Assembly (NCBI GenBank): GCA_044448685.1
Contig: JBIOHC010000014.1
Location: 26,810-90,809 of the forward strand
Source: Palsa-965 sp044448685
Lineage (GTDB): Bacteria > Bacteroidota > Bacteroidia > Palsa-965
Length of the DNA: 64,000 bases
Direction: 5' to 3'
Every line of letters starts with the position of its first letter. Position 1 is the first letter of the stretch. Under the pieces are notes generated by a model. It saw only the letters and a list, made by a program, of their open reading frames with translations, was not told where the DNA came from and searched no databases. Below are positions 8,800 through 17,058 of this stretch, piece after piece. A program made the translations under genes and the position numbers.

Positions 8800-8886
8800 G
8801 GTGTTAAGGTTTACTTGGTGAATACTAAGTACCGTTTCTTCCATGTTCTGTTGTGTTAAGGTGAAGAGAATGAAGTGGCAGTAATC

Positions 8887-8927
8887 CCGGCCGGGCTGGT
8901 ATCATCCCCATAATACCAGCCGGCCGG
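8887..8927. promoter_or_regulatory. GC-rich hairpin A with CATCCCCATA loop
   Basis: A 15-bp stem (CCGGCC.GGCTGGTAT with its complement, one bulged G at 8893) encloses the ten-base loop CATCCCCATA. It lies 43 bases upstream of the outer ATG of the small membrane-protein gene on the minus strand. No T-run follows on either strand, so it is not a standard terminator. Its loop is shared with the hairpin at 9000-9040. Confidence 0.6.
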
Positions 8928-8999
8928 TTTCCTGTTTTAAGCGAAGCACAAAATATATGAACGATAAAGCGTTTGAAGATCTTTTCTTTTTAAGGTTTC

Positions 9000-9040
9000 C
9001 TGACCAGGCCGGCACCATCCCCATAATGCCGGCCGGTCAG
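9000..9040. promoter_or_regulatory. GC-rich hairpin B with CCATCCCCATAA loop
   Basis: A 14-bp stem (CTGACC, bulged A at 9006, GGCCGGCA and complement) enclosing a 12-base loop that contains the whole loop of hairpin A. The centres are about 113 bases apart. The loop-proximal stem is changed with compensation (TGGTAT/ATACCA in A, CCGGCA/TGCCGG in B), which suggests that the structure and the loop matter. Confidence 0.6.
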
Positions 9041-9181
9041 TACTCCTTATTCGTATGCTATGCTGTTTTAATCTGTAACAAACATACGGCGGGAAAAACG
9101 TGTCTGAAAGGGATAATGTGTACCTGGCCGGGGCTTTTTAATAAGTGGCAGGATTGGGAGGATAACTGGTAAAGCGGGAAC

Positions 9182-9931
9182 TTACAGATTATGGATCCGT
9201 TCCAGGAAACTGTCCTTTTTACGGCGTGAAATCTCGATCTTGGAACCATCACTCATGATTGCATACCCCCCGTCTTCCTTCAGCACACGGCTTACATGAT
9301 TCACATTCACAAGGTGGTGGTTATGAATGCGGAAGAAATCATTCTGGGGCAGCAAATCTTCATAATGCTTCAGTCCCATAGTCACAACCATTTTGCGTTT
9401 GTCGTTCAGGAAAAAGCTGGTATAATTACCATCCGCTTCGCAGCGTATGATATCCTTGATATTCACAATTTCATAGGCATTGCCTGTAGGCAACGTGATA
9501 CGGGAATATTGCTCATCTCCTTTTCGGAAATTCTGCAACAGGAATTTCAGATTCTCTACCGGTGAAAGGTTTTTATCCTTCTCCATTATTTTCTGAACAG
9601 CTGCTTTCAGTTCCTCACTGTCAATAGGCTTAAGCAGATAATCCAGAGCACTGTATTTGATGGCATTAATGGCATAGCGGTCGGATGCGGTGGTAAAGAT
9701 AACTTCAAATGTCAGATCGCCCAGGGCTTTAAGCAGATCAAAGCCGGAGCCATCAGGCATTTCAATATCCAGAAAGATCAGACGGGGTTTCGTTTTACGA
9801 ATCAGTTCCACTGCTGATTCAACAGAATCAGCTGATCCCAGCAATTGTACATCCGGACAATGTTTGGTAACAAGGCTTTCCAATAATTCCCGGCTTTTCT
9901 TTTCGTCTTCAATGATTACTGCACTGATCAT
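9182..9931 (-). CDS. LytTR-family response regulator
   Basis: 249 residues from the chosen ATG (MISAVIIEDE); the frame opens 11 codons earlier, but that extension is not typical. The receiver domain (1-120) has acidic residues in IIEDE, the phospho-acceptor Asp near 59 in LIFLDIEMPDGSG, Thr in FTTASD and Lys in LLKPID. A LytTR DNA-binding domain occupies about 145-245 (IKDIIRCEADGNYTSFFL, RIHNHHLVNVNHVSRV). The likely partner is the LytS-type kinase at 11431-14406 on the same strand, but 1.5 kb containing a 21-bp array and an unrelated gene separate them. It presumably controls transcription by binding direct repeats; targets are unknown. Confidence 0.93.
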   Translation of the reverse strand: MISAVIIEDEKKSRELLESLVTKHCPDVQLLGSADSVESAVELIRKTKPRLIFLDIEMPDGSGFDLLKALGDLTFEVIFTTASDRYAINAIKYSALDYLLKPIDSEELKAAVQKIMEKDKNLSPVENLKFLLQNFRKGDEQYSRITLPTGNAYEIVNIKDIIRCEADGNYTSFFLNDKRKMVVTMGLKHYEDLLPQNDFFRIHNHHLVNVNHVSRVLKEDGGYAIMSDGSKIEISRRKKDSFLERIHNL

Positions 9932-9984
9932 AGGTGAAAGGATTTCTGTGATTAGGCAGACCATGGTCTGCTTCGGTTACTAAA

Positions 9985-10315
9985 ATACGTTTAAATACGT
10001 AGTAAATGCTAACTGACTGATTGTGTTTTATTTGGGGGGATGAAACAGTGTCTTCTCCTAAACGTTAAAATAACCCGAAACCTTATTTTGAGTCAATCAT
10101 TTTTACGGATTTCTTTCCTTTTAAGTCACTTTTGCTCTTATGATCTGATTTTAATCTTCTGGTTTTCTGATATTTATATTTCAACTACGTATCCCTCCCC
10201 TTGTCCTATTCTGCTCCCGACCCCTGTCCTGGAAAGCGAAAAATGAATCAAAAGTTGGTAATTCACTCCGGTCAAAAACCTCTTTTTGCGACCTAATTTT
10301 GGCGGGGCTGGAGGT
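9985..10315. other. Intergenic region upstream of the 21-bp array
   Basis: About 330 bases, AT-rich up to 10200. It holds AATACGT twice in AAATACGTTTAAATACGTAG (9983-10003), the kind of close direct repeat that LytTR or other dimeric regulators could use, just upstream of the LytTR regulator gene. One ORF of 68 codons crosses the region but has an amino-acid make-up unlike a real protein. No gene or hairpin seen. Confidence 0.4.
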
Positions 10316-10672
10316 GTACCGGGTTTAGATTAAGCTGTAACGGGTAAAGCGTTGAATGTACCTGGGAAAGCGTAAGCTATACCAGAATGAGCGGAGGCTG
10401 TACGGGGGAAAGACATAGATGTACGTATTTAAGCTTCTTCCGTACTCCTTGAAGAGGAAGCTTTATATGGAGAAGCTGGAGAAGTACTTGTTTTAATTAT
10501 GGATATATCTGTTCAAGCCTGATCTTTATAAGTCAATGCCGATGCTGTACTCCCGATAGACGATGCTATGTCTGACATAGCCACTTCTGTTCCCTGCTAA
10601 GATGTAGCAGTACCGTTACAAGAGATGGCTATTCCTGGAATAGCCACTGACTAACCCCGGGCAACCTATTCT
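10316..10672. repeat. Degenerate 21-bp tandem array, 17 units (array 1)
   Basis: Cut every 21 bases from 10316, all 17 units line up without a single indel. Column counts from my alignment: T at unit position 2 in 16 of 17, A at 3 in 14, C at 4 in 12, A at 12 in 16, G at 13 in 15, T at 21 in 13. The rough consensus is GTACC-N6-AAG-N6-CT. Individual units differ at about half their positions, so an exact-repeat search would miss it. In one frame it reads as seven-residue units such as VPGKALN but has in-frame stops. The array lies 117 bases upstream of the FN3-like gene. Compare the cleaner array at 57490-57888. Confidence 0.85.
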
Positions 10673-10788
10673 AATTGGTTCCTGTGCGCGTGACTAGTCA
10701 GGGTGAACATAGGTCCGTGAATACGTTCGAATACAATCACTTTTTAAAGTCTGCAACCAAATGAACTGGAACCTTAAAGCTACCTACC

Positions 10789-11430
10789 ATGCCAAGTCAA
10801 AGAACTAATGTCCGTCAGGTTACGGTATCTCTCGGATTAAGAAATATCCCCAATCATAAATTACTGAGCAATGCTCAGGCTTATACAAACGCTCTGCGTG
10901 AAAAGAAACAGCGTTACCCAAAACCCACTCCCAGCTTGCGTACAATGGATAAACTGATCGATGAAATGCAGGAAGCCCTGATTGCATCCAACCTGTCAGA
11001 CCGGATGAAGATGGGTCTTATCCGGGTAGCCAGAAAGGCTTTGCTGATTGCTGTAAAACAACTCGGGGCTTATGTAGAGGCTCTTGCCAATAAATATCCG
11101 GACGAAGCCCTGACCTATGTGCATGAAGCAATGATGAATGACAAGAAGCAAACAAGCCGCAACAAACTCTATTTTGCCATGAAGTCTGGTCCTGCAAAGG
11201 GAGAAATTACCTTGACTGCCCTGGCAGGAAGAAAATCATACAGCATGGAATTCCAGATAACAACAACGCCCCGGAATGAGGATAGCTGGAAAACCGTTCA
11301 ACAGAAAACCAAATCAAGTGTCACCATATCGGGTTTGGAACGGGGCACTCTCTATTACGGGCGTTGTATCCGTACCGACAGCAGCGGTACATACCAGTAT
11401 GGGGAAACTGATTCCGCAGGGGTTCCATAA
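10789..11430 (+). CDS. Hypothetical protein with helical N-terminus and FN3-like C-terminus
   Basis: 213 residues, no signal peptide or membrane helix. Residues 1-125 are rich in helix formers and basic residues (NAQAYTNALREKKQRYPKPT; DEMQEALIASNLSDRMKMGL; LLIAVKQLGAYVEALANKYP). From about 128 it becomes beta-rich and ends like a fibronectin type III domain (SYSMEFQITTTP, SVTISGLERGTLYYGRCI). The overall plan resembles a poorly characterised group of roughly 200-residue Bacteroidota proteins. No function is known to me. It is preceded by a 21-bp repeat array and ends exactly where the convergent kinase gene ends (TAA then TCA with no base between). With the array it splits an apparent LytTR regulator/kinase pair, as an insertion would. 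Confidence 0.75.
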   Translation: MPSQRTNVRQVTVSLGLRNIPNHKLLSNAQAYTNALREKKQRYPKPTPSLRTMDKLIDEMQEALIASNLSDRMKMGLIRVARKALLIAVKQLGAYVEALANKYPDEALTYVHEAMMNDKKQTSRNKLYFAMKSGPAKGEITLTALAGRKSYSMEFQITTTPRNEDSWKTVQQKTKSSVTISGLERGTLYYGRCIRTDSSGTYQYGETDSAGVP

Positions 11431-14406
11431 TCAGGACAAAGGAATATTAATCTCCACCCTTGTTCCCCCGGGTTCTCCGGAAGCATCATACAAATCTGTC
11501 ACCTTTACATTCAGACTGGATTTATTGAGGAAGTTGAGCAACTCCAGCCTGTCGTGCGTGATCTTCATTCCGAATGATTTATGGGTCTTGCGTATAGAGG
11601 CTTCTTTCTGCTCCATGGCTTTTTTACGCCCAATGCCATTGTCGGTAATGGAGCAAACTATCATTTGTTCGGCCTGAGATACTTTTATCTCCAGCCTCCC
11701 TCCTCCTTTTTTAGGCAGCAAACCATGCAGAATTGCATTTTCTGCATAAGGCTGTATAAGCATTGTCGGTATCTCATAATAATCCAGGTCCAGCTCCGGA
11801 TCAAGGATGATTTCATATTCAAACTTGGATTCAAACCTCAGACTTTCCAATTGCAGATACAAACGAAGGGAGTCGATCTCTTCACGTATTGTAGCGGTTG
11901 CTTTTTCAGATGTTGCCAGTATTGTTCGGATAAGCTTTGCAAAGGTATTCAGGTATTTGCTGGCCGATGCTTCATCATGATGAACAATAAAATGCTGTAT
12001 GGAATTGAGTGAATTGAAAATAAAATGGGGGTTCATCTGTGAACGCAGGGCCTTGAGTTCATGCTTCGCCACCCTGGCCTTGAGCTGCTCATCGGTCTTG
12101 ATACGCTGTATGCGGTAGCGTATGAGCAAGGCTGTAATGCCAGCCAATGTAATACTCAGGATCGTGGTAAACCACCAGCGTTTCCAGAATGGTGCCAGGA
12201 TAGTAAAGGTGAATGAAGCCGGAATGGTATTCCATTTATTCTCGTTATTGCAACTCAATACCTGGAAGGTATACTTTCCGGGAGGCAGGTTGGAATACGT
12301 TGCCGTAGTGTTGGGGGTAACGGGCGACCAGTCCTTGTCAAATCCGTCGAGCTTGCATACATACCTCACCTTTTCAGGGTTCGTGAGACAGATACCTATA
12401 TAACTGAATGAAAAATTATTCAGTTCGTGTGACAGTTCTGCATTCTGATTCAGCAGGGTATCTGCATACGAAAGGCGTATATGCGTGATATTTGTTTTGG
12501 CAAGCACTTCATTCGCTTTGTATTCTCTGGGATTATAATGAATAAGTCCATTCACCGTACCAAACCAGGTTGAGCCGTCTGGTTCACGGCATACCGCACT
12601 GCCATTACATTCCACTCCGTTAAAACCTTCTTCCTTACCATAATGTACAATACGTTTTTTGTGCTTGTGTTTGAATTCTCCCAGATCCAGTTTATTCAAA
12701 GCCTGGTTGGTTCCGATCCAGATAGACTCTTCTTCATCATCAAAAGCCATGAGGTAAACCAGGTCTGAACTAAGGCCGTCGATTTCGCTGAAACGTACCA
12801 GGGCATTCGTTTTGTCATAACGCCGGGCCGGATCATACATATAAACACCTTCAAACGTTCCGAAATAATAAATCCCTTCCTTGTCCTGCAACATGGCCAG
12901 GTACGTTTCCCCGTTCATACCCAGGCTCGCATTCATAGAGATGAATTTAGCACCATCATAACGGAACAATCCTCCCTGATAGGTTCCTATCCAGAGATCG
13001 CCTTTCTGATCTTCCATAAAATAATAGGCTGTCAGGTCTTTCCCGGCTGAAGGAAGTGGCATCCAGGTGGTGATTCCGTTTTTCAGCAGGCTTACCCCAC
13101 CCTGATGTCCGAACCAGATACCTCCCTTCCGGTCCTGGTATACGATATCATTCGTATCAGATCTCAATCTTTTTTCTTTGGGAGGAATTTTAAACAGCGG
13201 CTTCATGCCGGGTTTGCTGACAGGTGCACAGGTACAGTATCCGTGATCGGTTCCGATATACATCGTGCCGTCACAGGCTTCTATAGCCGCATAAATATTA
13301 TTGCTCGGCAATCCGTCACTTTGCGTATAACTGTAAAACCGGTTATCCCTGTAAATATGCAGTCCGCCTCCCTGTGTCGATACCCAAAGGTTTCCATACC
13401 GGTCGCGGCTAAGTTGAGAAATATGAGGAGAAGTGAGTCCGTCATTTTGTCCATAGGTAACAAAATCGGAGGATCGGTAGCGAAACATACCGGAATGAGT
13501 ACCGATCCAGACATTTTGTTCCTGATCCTTATAAAGGCATCCTGTTTTATTCGCATTCACATCCTTTCCAAGATTGATGTTCTTAAATTCACTTCCATCG
13601 AATTTCCATAAACCGACTTCCGTTGTAATCCATATCGTTCCCTGGAGATCCTGAACCACGGAAATAATATTCAATCCGTTCAAGGCAGGAATGCTGTATG
13701 TGCTTTTTCTCAGGGGACCGAGGCGTGTAAGTCCTTTGTCTGTACCTATCCAGTAATTACCGGCCTGATCCTGATAGATACAGTTGACCCTGTCATCCAC
13801 CAATCCTTTTTTATGATTGAAGATGGAATGTTTATTTCCTTTGGAATCACACAATACTATTCCTTTGTCTGTCCCTACCCAGGTTTCATCCTGCTTATCC
13901 ATCATGATGCAGCGTATGGCAGGGCTCACGGAGTCCAGCAAATGGGATGGAATCATAAACTTGTTTGCATTGAATAATGCCAGTCCTTTATCCGTTCCCA
14001 CCCATACGGTACCGCGTTTATCACTGAAGAGGCAATTGATTTTATCATCCGGTAGTCCGTCTTTGACAAAATAATTTTTGAAGCCCTGCTTATCCAGTAC
14101 ACTTACACCTGTAAGGGTTCCGACCCAAAGCTGGGAAGCGGTATCTTCTGTAATGGCAAATACGTGGTGGTTGGCAAGTCCGTTCTGAGGAGAGTAATTG
14201 GTGAATGATTTACCGTTGAACTGGCTCAGTCCTCCATAGCCACCACTCCATAGATTTCCCTTGGAATCCTGGAAGATGGAATTGACTTCAACAAAGGGCA
14301 TACCGTCATCAACGGTATAGTTACGGAAGTTGAGGCTTTGGGAAATTGAAAAGAAAGGCAGCAGGATGGCGACGAAAAAGAGAAGTTTGCATAAAACCTT
14401 CAACAT
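11431..14406 (-). CDS. Two-component propeller sensor histidine kinase (LytS-type)
   Basis: 991 residues. A signal peptide (about 1-23, ending SISQS) is followed by two-component-regulator propeller repeats, seen as recurring DxxGxxWxGT units such as DKRGTVWVGTDKGLALF, over residues 25-640: enough blades for two seven-bladed propellers. A Y_Y_Y beta-sandwich lies around 675-755 and a membrane helix near 765-785. A His_kinase domain follows with the phospho-acceptor in LRSQMNPHFIFNSLNSIQHF, then an HATPase domain (QPYAENAILHGL, ITDNGIGRKKAME, SFGMKITHDRL). It should sense an extracytoplasmic ligand and signal to the LytTR regulator at 9182-9931. It lacks the fused receiver and HTH of hybrid HTCS proteins. 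Confidence 0.95.
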   Translation of the reverse strand: MLKVLCKLLFFVAILLPFFSISQSLNFRNYTVDDGMPFVEVNSIFQDSKGNLWSGGYGGLSQFNGKSFTNYSPQNGLANHHVFAITEDTASQLWVGTLTGVSVLDKQGFKNYFVKDGLPDDKINCLFSDKRGTVWVGTDKGLALFNANKFMIPSHLLDSVSPAIRCIMMDKQDETWVGTDKGIVLCDSKGNKHSIFNHKKGLVDDRVNCIYQDQAGNYWIGTDKGLTRLGPLRKSTYSIPALNGLNIISVVQDLQGTIWITTEVGLWKFDGSEFKNINLGKDVNANKTGCLYKDQEQNVWIGTHSGMFRYRSSDFVTYGQNDGLTSPHISQLSRDRYGNLWVSTQGGGLHIYRDNRFYSYTQSDGLPSNNIYAAIEACDGTMYIGTDHGYCTCAPVSKPGMKPLFKIPPKEKRLRSDTNDIVYQDRKGGIWFGHQGGVSLLKNGITTWMPLPSAGKDLTAYYFMEDQKGDLWIGTYQGGLFRYDGAKFISMNASLGMNGETYLAMLQDKEGIYYFGTFEGVYMYDPARRYDKTNALVRFSEIDGLSSDLVYLMAFDDEEESIWIGTNQALNKLDLGEFKHKHKKRIVHYGKEEGFNGVECNGSAVCREPDGSTWFGTVNGLIHYNPREYKANEVLAKTNITHIRLSYADTLLNQNAELSHELNNFSFSYIGICLTNPEKVRYVCKLDGFDKDWSPVTPNTTATYSNLPPGKYTFQVLSCNNENKWNTIPASFTFTILAPFWKRWWFTTILSITLAGITALLIRYRIQRIKTDEQLKARVAKHELKALRSQMNPHFIFNSLNSIQHFIVHHDEASASKYLNTFAKLIRTILATSEKATATIREEIDSLRLYLQLESLRFESKFEYEIILDPELDLDYYEIPTMLIQPYAENAILHGLLPKKGGGRLEIKVSQAEQMIVCSITDNGIGRKKAMEQKEASIRKTHKSFGMKITHDRLELLNFLNKSSLNVKVTDLYDASGEPGGTRVEINIPLS

Positions 14407-14442
14407 ACGATTCCTGCTAGGGCTTTTTCAAAGATAGCAAAA

Positions 14443-14572
14443 AGGAGGCAGGAGGCTGCATAGATAGAACTGTCATTCTGAGTGACCTTGGGGTGGCATA
14501 GTGTGCATGCAGACGTGTCCGCATGTTCAGTTTAAATGTCTGCCTCCTGGCTCCTGCCTCCTGCTTCCTCTT
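14443..14572. repeat. GGAGGCAGGAG repeat pair flanking a family A fragment
   Basis: GGAGGCAGGAGGCTGC at 14443 and the inverse words CTGCCTCCTGGCTCCTGCCTCCTGC from 14539 bracket a short family A piece (GTCATTCTGAGTGACCTTGG, from 14472). The inverse arm runs into the 3' end of thiL and encodes its last residues. Confidence 0.65.
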
Positions 14573-15605
14573 TAAAGGCATCCCATCCCTGAGCCGTAAT
14601 CGGATGCTGTGTTCCATCACGCAGGATGAGGTTTATGCCGGCATTCTTATCGGTCATATGCCCTATGATGGTAATATGGGGATTTCCCTTTACCTTATTG
14701 TAATCATCCATGCTGATGGTAAAGAGAAGCTCATAATCTTCACCACCATTCAATGCACAGGTTACAGGATCCAGGTTGAATTCACGGGCACGTTCAAAAG
14801 TCATGGGATCAATAGGCAGCTGCTCTTCATAGAGGCTGCATCCTGTACCGCTCTGATCGCAGAGGTGTTTTATTTCAGAAGCCAGTCCATCGGAAATATC
14901 AATCATAGCCGTAGGCTTGAGTTCCATTTCTTTGAATAAGGCAATCATATCTCCTCTGGCTTCCGGCTTCAACTGACGTTCGAGTATATAATCATTCCCT
15001 TCCAGATCGGGCTGTATGCCGGGATTGGATTTGAATATTTCCTTTTCCCGTTCAAGCAGCAAGAGCCCCGCATAAGCTCCGCCCAGATCTCCGCTTACAC
15101 ATACGAGGTCTTTCTCTTTTGCTGTGTTACGGTACACGAGTTCTTCTTTGGTTGCTGTTCCGATGGCTGTAAGGGACAGAACAAGTCCGGAACGGGAACT
15201 GGTGGTATCACCTCCAACCAGATCTACCTTCCATTTTTCACAGGCTTTGAGCATGCCTTCATATAATTCTTCCACGGCTTCGAGGGGAAATTTGGAGCTC
15301 AGGGCCATGCTGACGAGGATCTGCTCAGGCTTTGCATTCATGGCAAATATATCACTCAGGTTGACCATCACGGCTTTATAACCAAGGTGTTTGAGGGGTA
15401 CATAACTTAAATCGAAATGAACTCCTTCCACCAGCATATCGGTTGAGACGACGGAGAGTTTGCCTGCATTGTCGATAACTGCGGCATCATCCCCTACTCC
15501 TTTGATGGTACCCGTATTGTGAATGGAAATATGTTGGGTCAGGTGTTTGATCAACCCGAATTCGCCTAAGGAACTCAGTTCTGTCTTGCTTTTATTTTCG
15601 AGCAT
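14532..15605 (-). CDS. thiL: Thiamine-monophosphate kinase
   Basis: 357 residues. The AIR-synthase/ThiL fold is plain: GEFGLIKHLT near 13, GVGDDAAVID near 37-46 for Mg-ATP, STDMLVEGVHFDLSY near 55-70, GYKAVMVNLSDI near 76-87, LVGGDTTSS near 125 and MIDISDGLASEIKHL near 232. It phosphorylates thiamine phosphate to the active diphosphate. The last dozen residues (EEAGGRSQEADI) are encoded by a dispersed GGAGGCAGGAG-type repeat, so the native C-terminus was probably replaced or extended by repeat insertion. It begins 4 bases after the neighbouring minus-strand stop and is likely co-transcribed with the methyltransferase/glycosyltransferase gene. Confidence 0.95.
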   Translation of the reverse strand: MLENKSKTELSSLGEFGLIKHLTQHISIHNTGTIKGVGDDAAVIDNAGKLSVVSTDMLVEGVHFDLSYVPLKHLGYKAVMVNLSDIFAMNAKPEQILVSMALSSKFPLEAVEELYEGMLKACEKWKVDLVGGDTTSSRSGLVLSLTAIGTATKEELVYRNTAKEKDLVCVSGDLGGAYAGLLLLEREKEIFKSNPGIQPDLEGNDYILERQLKPEARGDMIALFKEMELKPTAMIDISDGLASEIKHLCDQSGTGCSLYEEQLPIDPMTFERAREFNLDPVTCALNGGEDYELLFTISMDDYNKVKGNPHITIIGHMTDKNAGINLILRDGTQHPITAQGWDAFKEEAGGRSQEADI

Positions 15606-15609
15606 CGTA

Positions 15610-17028
15610 TCAGATAAATTTTATTTTCCTCGAAGCGAACATACACATGCGCAGGAGGATAAAGCCGTGTGTGAAACGGGAAATATTTGTTGAACCGTAA
15701 GTACGTTCCCTGTAACGGATTGGAACCTCGACAATTTTGAGGTTGAGTTTATGTGCTCCGAAAATAAGATCGAAATCACCGAAGGGATCAAAATCGCCGA
15801 AATACTTTTTGTTCTTTACCAGGCGGTGGTAATCACTTTGAAAAAGAACCTTGGTGCCGCACAGGGTATCTTTGAAACGCTGGTCAAGCAGCCAGGTGAA
15901 AGCCCAGCTGAAGAAACGGTTGCCCAGCAGATTAAGGAAACGCATGGCTTCCTTTTCCATAGGGTAAACGAGCCGGGAGCCGTTTATGAAATCACCTTTC
16001 CCGGATGCTATGGCATCATAAAATTTCGGAAGATCTTCCGGCGGAACAGTTAAGTCGGCATCCAATATCATCAGAATATCGCCTGTAGCCATCCCGTACC
16101 CTTCACGCACGGCATCGGCTTTGCCCTTGCCTTTCTGCCGGCCGATTTTGATATCGTGTGTATGCTGATATTTCCGCTGTATCTCCTGGATCTTAGCCCA
16201 GGTATCATCGGTTGAATTGCCTTCGATGAAAATGATTTCCACATGCTTTCCGAACTTTGGAGTACGCAGAATAGCATCTTCTATATTTCCGCTTTCATTG
16301 CGTGCAGGGATAACAACACTGACCGAGTATTTTTCCGCGTACTCCGCTTCCTTCATCACCTGTAAGGGTTTGGCAAACGTAAAATAGTTGAGCGTAAAGA
16401 AACGGAAGAATGGGAATTTAGCGAGGTAACGATTCAGCAAAGCGGAGAGCAATGGAATATAGACCGGGAAAATCATCCGCTTGGCATTGCGGTAAACATC
16501 AAAACCGGAAACATACAGGAGGTTATTGATATCATGCAGGGTAAGCCAGTTTTGTTTGGGCGACTTAGCTTTAATCCCCACCGCTTCGGCCATTTTAAAC
16601 AATGGTTCCCAGAGGTAGTTGTAATAGGTAACGATGATTCGGGTCTGGTCGTGGCATACCTTTTTCACTTGCTGAAGAAATGCTTCCACATCATCCAGAT
16701 ACCCAACCAGGTTGCTGATCACGATAAGATCGAATTTCTCCTCCAGTGCCAGGGCTTCGGCAGCCATCTGTTTAAATTCAATTTCCGGGTGACGGATATG
16801 GGCATCCTTCACCATCTCTTCGCTGAAATCAATGCCCAGTTTTCGCTTGCCTTTGATACTTGCAAGCAGGTCGCCCGTGCCGCAGCCTATTTCAAGAACA
16901 GAGTCGTCTTCGTGAGAAAAATAATTCGTAAAAACGGCAATATCCTTCCAGTAATAACTGAACCTGCGTCGCTTCCCTGTTTGTTTAAGGGCTACCTTAT
17001 CAAAATACTGCTGTCTGCTATCCTGCAT
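15610..17028 (-). CDS. Fused class I methyltransferase and family 2 glycosyltransferase
   Basis: 472 residues. Residues 1-225 form a SAM methyltransferase: motif I VLEIGCGTGDLL near 40, then FDLIVISNLVGYL near 105. Residues 235-470 form a GT-A glycosyltransferase of family 2: SVVIPARNESGNIEDAI, EIIFIEGNSTDDTW, MILDADLTVPPEDLPKFYD with the DxD near 323, and an ending like dolichyl-phosphate mannose synthases (DFDLIFGAHKLNLKIVEVPI, RERTYGSTNI). A polyprenyl-phosphate sugar transferase is the best guess for the second half. No membrane helices are predicted. The gene is followed by thiL and preceded by another methyltransferase gene on the same strand, so a lipid-linked glycan role is plausible but inferred. 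Confidence 0.88.
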   Translation of the reverse strand: MQDSRQQYFDKVALKQTGKRRRFSYYWKDIAVFTNYFSHEDDSVLEIGCGTGDLLASIKGKRKLGIDFSEEMVKDAHIRHPEIEFKQMAAEALALEEKFDLIVISNLVGYLDDVEAFLQQVKKVCHDQTRIIVTYYNYLWEPLFKMAEAVGIKAKSPKQNWLTLHDINNLLYVSGFDVYRNAKRMIFPVYIPLLSALLNRYLAKFPFFRFFTLNYFTFAKPLQVMKEAEYAEKYSVSVVIPARNESGNIEDAILRTPKFGKHVEIIFIEGNSTDDTWAKIQEIQRKYQHTHDIKIGRQKGKGKADAVREGYGMATGDILMILDADLTVPPEDLPKFYDAIASGKGDFINGSRLVYPMEKEAMRFLNLLGNRFFSWAFTWLLDQRFKDTLCGTKVLFQSDYHRLVKNKKYFGDFDPFGDFDLIFGAHKLNLKIVEVPIRYRERTYGSTNISRFTHGFILLRMCMFASRKIKFI

Positions 17029-17058
17029 GGTTAATCGGGAATCGAAGGGCGAAATTAA

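Noticed and set aside
8887..9040. Bacteriocin-like peptides (YGD motifs) read from the two hairpins on the minus strand
   Set aside because: The frames have no start codon, or hit stops, and the sequence is explained by stem pairing.
8957..9172. 71-codon ORF over hairpin B
   Set aside because: Crosses a strong hairpin and has no recognisable composition; the paired compensatory changes argue for structure instead.
10040..10246. 68-codon ORF upstream of array 1
   Set aside because: Composition (runs of Ile, Leu, Phe, Ser) reflects AT-rich DNA, and it has no start context or family resemblance.
14417..14620. 67-codon minus ORF past the kinase gene
   Set aside because: Made of GGAGGCAGGAG repeat and REP sequence; overlaps thiL in another frame.
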